NCBI RefSeq assembly: GCF_014203735.1
Contig: NZ_JACHJQ010000009.1
Coordinates: 1-64,000, forward strand
From: Actinophytocola algeriensis
GTDB lineage: Bacteria > Actinomycetota > Actinomycetes > Mycobacteriales > Pseudonocardiaceae
Direction: 5' to 3'
DNA: 64,000 bases
Position 1 is the first letter of the stretch; every line of letters starts with the position of its first letter. A program made the translations under genes and the position numbers. A model generated the notes under the pieces. It did no database searches. It worked only from the letters and a program-made list of their open reading frames with translations, and was not told the origin of the DNA. Shown one piece after another: positions 59,421 to 64,000 of this stretch.

Positions 59421-59582
59421 GTGGCCGTTCCGAAGCGGAAGAAGTCCCGCAGCCGCACGAGGTCCCGCCGCGCGCAGTGGAAGGCCACGGCCCCGGAACT
59501 GGTGGAGGTGACGACCCCGGACGGCAGGAAGCTCAAGGTGCCAGGCCGCTTGGTCGCGGCTGCCCGGCGTGGACTGTTGTAG
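59421..59582 (+). CDS. rpmF: 50S ribosomal protein L32, zinc-free
   Basis: A 53-aa L32: [56 protein letters not shown] 59421 is immediately after the L31 stop (TAG GTG). The zinc ribbon Cys pairs of normal L32 are absent. It completes the divergent Zur-type set. It is easily missed because it is short. Confidence 0.93.
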   Translation: MAVPKRKKSRSRTRSRRAQWKATAPELVEVTTPDGRKLKVPGRLVAAARRGLL

Positions 59583-59654
59583 GCCGCCTGCACGGACTCG
59601 ACCACACCTGCGCGATCCGCGCCCAGCGTTCCCGCGCACCTCGACGGTGCGGGT

Positions 59655-60311
59655 TCAGTGTTGTGGGAGATCGGCCAGTTGTTTCGTGCCGTCCGGGGAG
59701 TCCCGCCACTGGGTGAACGGCTCGTTCAGGTGCCAGCGGGTGCCGTCGTGGTCGAGGACGCGGATCGCGCAGTGTTCGGGGTTGGACAGCGACTCGAAGA
59801 GGTCGATGCTCCACGAGAACATGCGGCGGCACAGCAGGCGCATCGTGAGACCGTGGCTGACCACCACCACCGTGTTCGGGTGGGAGGGGTCCTTCGCGAT
59901 GCGGATTTCCAGCTCGTTCAGGAACGACGCCACCCGGTCGTCGACGTCGGCGCCGGACTCGCCGTGGGGGAGGCGGTAGAAGAAGTGGCCGAACTCGTTG
60001 CGGCGTCGCTTCTCCAGCTCCTGCTCCACCGGGTCCTGCAGGTTGCCCCAGTCCTGTTCGCGCAGGCGGGGTTCCGGGATCACGCGTTCGGTGGGAACGT
60101 CGAGCAGGGCGAAAGTCCGCTGGGCGCGGATGTACGGGCTCACGTAGGCGGCCGCCGGTCCGTGCAGCAGCCCGCGTACTGCCGGCCCGGCCGCTCTCGC
60201 CTGGCTTTCGCCCCGGGCGGTCAGTGGCAGGGCGTGGTCCGGGGTTCTCGTGTACGCGAGCTCGTCGACGTTGCCGAGGCTTTCCGCGTGACGCAGCAGG
60301 ATGATCCGCAC
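59655..60311 (-). CDS. Histidine phosphatase family (phosphoglycerate mutase-like) protein
   Basis: A 218-aa protein with the RHG-type motif LLRHAESLGN (catalytic His9), the second active-site segment in VVSHGLTMRLL and an Arg in IRAQRTF. It belongs to the 2H phosphatase superfamily and the substrate is unknown. The start is GTG 60311. It is divergent from the EthD gene, 64 nt away, and convergent with the L32 gene. Confidence 0.9.
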   Translation of the reverse strand: MRIILLRHAESLGNVDELAYTRTPDHALPLTARGESQARAAGPAVRGLLHGPAAAYVSPYIRAQRTFALLDVPTERVIPEPRLREQDWGNLQDPVEQELEKRRRNEFGHFFYRLPHGESGADVDDRVASFLNELEIRIAKDPSHPNTVVVVSHGLTMRLLCRRMFSWSIDLFESLSNPEHCAIRVLDHDGTRWHLNEPFTQWRDSPDGTKQLADLPQH

Positions 60312-60375
60312 GGCGCTATCGTGCCTCGTCCGCAGCTATTACAGTTCGACCGCCGGTCTACGCGAGGAGTGTCAC

Positions 60376-60693
60376 ATGATCAAGTATGTTGCGTTGTACA
60401 AGCAACCCGCCGATCCTGAGGTGTTCGAGAAGGCCTACTTCGAGCAGCACAAACCGTTGATCGACAAGGTGCCAGGGCTGGTCCGGCAGGAGATCGGCAA
60501 GGTCACGCGCACGTTCGTGCCGAACTTCCTCGAAGGGTCCGAGCCCTACCTGATCGCCGAGCTGTACTTCGAGTCCAAGGACGCCATGAAGGCCGCCTTC
60601 GCCTCCCCCGAGTGGCAGGTCTCCGGTGCCAACCTGACCGAGATCGGGGGCATGGAGCTCGTCGCGATGTTCTCCGCCGAGGTGGTTGAGTGA
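60376..60693 (+). CDS. EthD-family protein
   Basis: A 105-aa dimeric alpha+beta barrel protein: MIKYVALYKQPADPEVFEKAYFEQHKPLIDKVPGL, FESKDAMKAAFASPEWQVSG. The EthD fold is found in ether-degradation and polyketide accessory proteins. ATG 60376 follows GAGGAG by 8 nt. It overlaps the next gene by 4 nt, so it is co-translated with the acyl-CoA dehydrogenase. It may belong to a degradation module. Confidence 0.88.
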   Translation: MIKYVALYKQPADPEVFEKAYFEQHKPLIDKVPGLVRQEIGKVTRTFVPNFLEGSEPYLIAELYFESKDAMKAAFASPEWQVSGANLTEIGGMELVAMFSAEVVE

Positions 60694-61514
60694 CGCGCTC
60701 CGCGGCGGTCGTCGGTGGCGGGACCATGGGCGCGGGCATCGCGCACGTACTGCTCGCCGCCGGGGACCGGGTCACCGTCGCCGAAGCCGGAGAAGAGCGG
60801 GCCGCCGCGGCGCGGGAGGCGGTGGCGCGGTCGCTGCGGAAGGCCGAGGAGCGCGGGAAGCTCGACGGGACCGCCGACGAGCTGCTCGCCAACCTCGACG
60901 TCGTGCCCGCGATCGCCGACCTGCCGCGCGGCGCGGAACTCGTCGTCGAGGCCGTGCCCGAGAACGTGCCGCTCAAGAAACAGGTGCTCGCCGACATCCG
61001 GGAAGCCTGCCCGGACGCGTTGCTCGCCTCCAACACCTCCTCGCTGTCGGTGCGGCAGCTCGGGGACGACGTCATCGGCATGCACTTCTTCAACCCCGTG
61101 CCCGTGCAGGCCCTGCTCGAACTGGTCGTGCACGACGGGCTGAGCGCCGACCAGGTCCGCGCCGCCCGCGCGTGGGGCGAGTCGCTGGGCAAGTCGGTCA
61201 TCGAGGTGCGGGACTCGCCCGGCTTCGCCACCTCCCGGCTGGGTGTGGTGGTCGGGCTCGAGGCGATCCGCATGCTCGAAGAGGGCGTCGCGTCCGCGGC
61301 GGACATCGACACCGGCATGCGGCTGGGCTACGGCTGGCCCATGGGCCCGCTGCGGCTCACCGACCTCGTCGGCCTCGACGTGCGCCTCTCCATCGCCGAG
61401 CACCTCACCCGTGAGCTGGGACCGCGCTTCACCCCACCGGACCTGTTGCGAAACATGGTGGCGCGCGGCGAACTGGGTCGCAAGACTGGCCGGGGATTCT
61501 TCGACTGGACCTGA
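60690..61514 (+). CDS. 3-hydroxyacyl-CoA dehydrogenase
   Basis: A 274-aa NAD-dependent dehydrogenase: VVGGGTMGAGIAHVLLAAGD (Rossmann), EAVPENVPLKKQVLADI, LASNTSSLSV, IGMHFFNPVPVQALLELV (catalytic His-Glu region), DSPGFATSRL and GYGWPMGPLRLTDLVGLD. It oxidises 3-hydroxyacyl-CoA to the 3-keto form in beta-oxidation or aromatic-acid degradation (PaaH-like). GTG 60690 overlaps the EthD stop (GTGA). Confidence 0.93.
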   Translation: MTRSAAVVGGGTMGAGIAHVLLAAGDRVTVAEAGEERAAAAREAVARSLRKAEERGKLDGTADELLANLDVVPAIADLPRGAELVVEAVPENVPLKKQVLADIREACPDALLASNTSSLSVRQLGDDVIGMHFFNPVPVQALLELVVHDGLSADQVRAARAWGESLGKSVIEVRDSPGFATSRLGVVVGLEAIRMLEEGVASAADIDTGMRLGYGWPMGPLRLTDLVGLDVRLSIAEHLTRELGPRFTPPDLLRNMVARGELGRKTGRGFFDWT

Positions 61515-61528
61515 GGTAGGGAGCACAC

Positions 61529-62701
61529 GTGATCGTTCGGCCGCCCCGCGAAGAGGATGACGAGCAGATCTACGAGATGTCCCGGCTGGCGTTCGGCGGC
61601 CCGCGCGAGCCGAGGTCCGGTGACCTGTGGTCCAACCAGCCGGGCTGGCACGGGCTCATCGCCGAGCTGGACGACCGCGTCGTCGGCACGGTGAAGGTCC
61701 GGGACTACCAGCAGTACTTCGGCGGCGCCGCGGTGCCGATGGGCGGCGTCGCGAACGTGGCCGTCGCGCCTGCCGCGCGGGGGCACGGCGTCGCGAACGC
61801 GCTGGTCGGCGCGATCCTCCCGGAGATGCGCGACCGAGGGCAGTGCGTGTCGGCGCTGTACCCGTCGGTGCCGCCGCTCTACCGCGGCCGCGGCTGGGAG
61901 CAGACGGGCAACTACGAGCGCGTCGCGCTGCGGCCCGAGCACTTCACGTTCCTGCCCAAACCGGCGGAACGGCTCGTCATGCGCCGCGCCACCAAGGACG
62001 ACCTGCCCGCGCTGCACGACTGCTACCGGCGGTTCGCGCAGACCGTCGACGGCATGCTCGACCGGGACACCGACGCCTTCCAGCGCGAACGGCTCCTCGA
62101 CCTGGACATCGTGGACGTCGCGCCAGGGCCAGACGGCACGGTCCGCGGCTACCTCACCGGCCAGCGACCGGAAGGCGAGAAGCTCACGATCCACGACCTC
62201 GTCGCCGACGACCTGGACACCGTGCTCGGCCTGTTCACCAACCTCGCGCGCTGGTCCGGGATCATCGAGGAGATCTCGCTGCGGATCGACGATCCCGCCT
62301 GGTGGCAGCTGATCGTGCCGCAGCCCGTGCTGTACGACGTGCGCAACCACCCGTGGATGCTGCGGGTCGTCGACCTGCCCGCCGCGGTCGCCGCACGGGG
62401 GTGGCCGATCGCCGCGCACCTCGCGGACATGGCCGTGGACATCGAGGTGGCCGACGAGCACGCGTCGTGGCAGGCGGGCAGGCACCGGATCGTCGTCGAC
62501 GGCGGCAAGGTCGTCTGCGTGCCGGGCGGGCAGGGCACGGTGCGGCTGCACGCCCGCGCGCTCGGGCCGTGGTTCGCGGGCTCGGCCGACACGGCCATGC
62601 TGCGGCGCGCGGGTCTGCTGGAGGGCGACGCGACCGCGGCACGGGTCCTGGACCTCCTCACCGGCGCACCCCGGCTACCCCGAATGGCCGATTCGTTCTG
62701 A
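61529..62701 (+). CDS. Eis-like GNAT acetyltransferase
   Basis: A 390-aa protein: the N-terminal GNAT ([60 protein letters not shown], with the acetyl-CoA loop AARGHGVA), a second GNAT-like half and a C-terminal SCP2-like part ([25 protein letters not shown]), the three-domain Eis layout. Eis proteins acetylate aminoglycosides or lysines. GTG 61529 is 14 nt after the dehydrogenase; co-transcription is likely. Confidence 0.9.
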   Translation: MIVRPPREEDDEQIYEMSRLAFGGPREPRSGDLWSNQPGWHGLIAELDDRVVGTVKVRDYQQYFGGAAVPMGGVANVAVAPAARGHGVANALVGAILPEMRDRGQCVSALYPSVPPLYRGRGWEQTGNYERVALRPEHFTFLPKPAERLVMRRATKDDLPALHDCYRRFAQTVDGMLDRDTDAFQRERLLDLDIVDVAPGPDGTVRGYLTGQRPEGEKLTIHDLVADDLDTVLGLFTNLARWSGIIEEISLRIDDPAWWQLIVPQPVLYDVRNHPWMLRVVDLPAAVAARGWPIAAHLADMAVDIEVADEHASWQAGRHRIVVDGGKVVCVPGGQGTVRLHARALGPWFAGSADTAMLRRAGLLEGDATAARVLDLLTGAPRLPRMADSF

Positions 62702-62744
62702 CCCTTCTCAGGCGCGTCTCAGCACGGCGGGTAACACTGACCGC

Positions 62745-63434
62745 ATGCGCATCCTCGTTGTCGACGACGACCGGGCCGTTCGCGAGTCGCTGCGGCGGTC
62801 GCTGCAGTTCAACGGCTACCAGGTCGACCTGGCCAGCGACGGTCAGCAGGCGATCGAGTCGGTGACGAACTCCCGGCCCGACGCCATGGTGCTCGACGTG
62901 ATGATGCCGCGACTGGACGGGCTCGAGGTGTGCCGACGACTGCGCGGCACCGGCGACGACCTGCCGATCCTCGTGCTCACCGCACGGGACACGGTGTCGG
63001 ACCGGGTGTCCGGGCTCGACGCGGGTGCCGACGACTACCTGCCGAAGCCGTTCGCGCTGGAGGAGCTGCTCGCCCGCCTGCGTGCGCTGCTGCGCCGCCG
63101 GACGTTCGACACCACCGGGCCCGCGCCGCAGGTGCTGAGCTTCGCGGGCCTGGAGCTCGACCCGAACACGCGGGACGTCAAGCGCGGCGACCGGTCGATG
63201 AGCCTGACCCGCACGGAGTTCTCGCTGCTGGAGCTGCTGCTCGCGCACCCCAAGCAGGTGCTGACCCGCAGCCGCATCCTGGAGGAGGTCTGGGGCTACG
63301 ACTTCCCGACCTCCGGCAACGCGCTCGAGGTGTACATCGGCTACCTGCGCCGCAAGACCGAGGCCGACGGTGAGCCGAGGCTGATCCACACCGTGCGCGG
63401 CATCGGCTACGTGCTGCGGGAGACGCCTCCGTGA
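62745..63434 (+). CDS. MprA-like OmpR/PhoB response regulator
   Basis: A 229-aa protein. The receiver has D8/D9 pocket, phosphoacceptor D51 ([15 protein letters not shown]) and K in [21 protein letters not shown]. The winged helix has [53 protein letters not shown]. It is close to mycobacterial MprA, the envelope-stress regulator. The stop overlaps the kinase start by 1 nt (TGATG). Confidence 0.93.
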   Translation: MRILVVDDDRAVRESLRRSLQFNGYQVDLASDGQQAIESVTNSRPDAMVLDVMMPRLDGLEVCRRLRGTGDDLPILVLTARDTVSDRVSGLDAGADDYLPKPFALEELLARLRALLRRRTFDTTGPAPQVLSFAGLELDPNTRDVKRGDRSMSLTRTEFSLLELLLAHPKQVLTRSRILEEVWGYDFPTSGNALEVYIGYLRRKTEADGEPRLIHTVRGIGYVLRETPP

Positions 63435-64000
63435 TGTTGCTGTCCGGGGCGCCTGCACCAGCGAAGCAGCGGGTGTCGCTCCGGTCGCGGGTGACGTTGC
63501 TCGCGGCCAGCTGTGTGGCGGGCGCGGTGGCACTGGTGTCGCTCGGCGCCTACTGGACGGTCCGGGAGAACCTGTACGCGCAGCTCGACGAGACCCTGTG
63601 GGGGAAAGCGCAGGCCACGGTCCAGAACAAGCTGATCCTGGAGACCCCGAGCGGCGACCAGTGGCCCGCCGGGCTGTTCGGCCTGTCGGGTGTCGAGGTG
63701 GCGTTGATCGACGACACCGGGCACGCACTGATCGGCACGATGGAGAGCCTGCCGCCGATCAGCTCCAAGGAGATCGCCGTCGCGAAGACCGGCGAGCCGA
63801 GCATCCGCACCGACGGCAAGACCGACTCGCGGGTGGTCGCCGTGCCGTACCGGGGCGAGGCGCTGGTGCTGGCGCAGTCGTGGGGGCCGACGAAGAAGCA
63901 GCTCGCCGACCTGTCGCTGGTGCTGCTGCTGATAGGCGGCGCGGGTGTCGTGGTCGCGGCGGCCGCGGGCACGGCGGTGGCGCGGACCGGCCTGAGACCG
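63434..64000 (+). CDS. MprB-like sensor histidine kinase (partial, runs off the window)
   Basis: The N-terminal 189 residues are visible: a TM helix (VTLLAASCVAGAVALVSLGA), an extracytoplasmic sensor (YWTVRENLYAQLDETLWGKA to about residue 155) and a second TM helix (LADLSLVLLLIGGAGVVVAA). The HAMP and kinase domains are beyond the end. It begins ATG 63434, one base into the MprA-like stop; GTG 63431 is an alternative. It pairs with that regulator as MprAB-type envelope-stress sensing. Confidence 0.9.
   Translation, partial: MLLSGAPAPAKQRVSLRSRVTLLAASCVAGAVALVSLGAYWTVRENLYAQLDETLWGKAQATVQNKLILETPSGDQWPAGLFGLSGVEVALIDDTGHALIGTMESLPPISSKEIAVAKTGEPSIRTDGKTDSRVVAVPYRGEALVLAQSWGPTKKQLADLSLVLLLIGGAGVVVAAAAGTAVARTGLRP

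Overview
This is a high-GC actinobacterial chromosome segment. Frequent GTG/TTG starts, 1-4 nt gene overlaps, TANNNT boxes placed 6-8 nt before start codons (leaderless transcription), an NRPS module with MbtH, an MprA/MprB-like pair and a block of zinc-independent ribosomal proteins all fit. The gene content resembles Pseudonocardiaceae (Lentzea/Saccharothrix/Actinosynnema-like). That placement is an inference from gene content, not a search.

Layout. 1-19.3 kb: mostly small regulator-plus-enzyme units. These are an ArsR/SRPBCC/hydrolase operon, a secreted GH13 amylase, an LLM oxidoreductase, an aldo/keto reductase, HxlR, an MFS-GGDEF fusion, a TetR/SDR pair with two clear operators, GlxA, saccharopine-dehydrogenase-like and SDR genes, and a small alarmone synthetase. 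19.5-31.7 kb: a WYL regulator, a one-module NRPS with MbtH, an RsbV/RsbW-like pair, an SDR, an ABC1/UbiB kinase-like protein, a divergent DJ-1/LysR pair and a Mug-type glycosylase. 31.8-38.8 kb: a Tat-exported PhoD phosphatase with a secreted repeat protein, MarR/pirin/VOC, a lipoprotein and a pRiA4b-ORF3-like protein.

38.8-47.6 kb is a defence island. A complete four-gene SMC-type anti-plasmid (Wadjet/Jet, TIGR02677-TIGR02680 lineage) operon is ordered D-A-B-C with every junction a 4-nt overlap. It is followed on the same strand by a frameshifted MazG-like pyrophosphohydrolase and a decayed fragment of a DUF2075-type helicase. 47.7-56.6 kb: a frameshifted membrane protein, tRNA-Arg(CCT), AraC and ArsR units, a NatAB-like ABC exporter, an orphan NarL-type regulator and a quinone oxidoreductase behind a MerR-type promoter. 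57-59.6 kb: a divergent Zur-type regulon of cysteine-free S18, S14, L33, L28, L31 and L32 plus a COG0523 protein. 59.6-64 kb: a phosphatase, EthD, 3-hydroxyacyl-CoA dehydrogenase, GNAT and MprAB-like genes, the last running off the window.

The most unusual signal is not a gene. At least eleven DnaA-box-like 9-mers (TTGTCCACA or TTATCCACA) lie in five intergenic repeat islands. In three islands a pair is spaced exactly 19 bp. The islands share further motifs (CACCGACA/TGTCGGTG, TAGCGT, GGGGGCC) and occur as tandem 90-bp units or as a large inverted repeat. Other notable points are duplicated SD-plus-six-codon mini-ORFs antisense to the MFS-GGDEF linker, and three one-base frameshifts within about 10 kb around the defence island.
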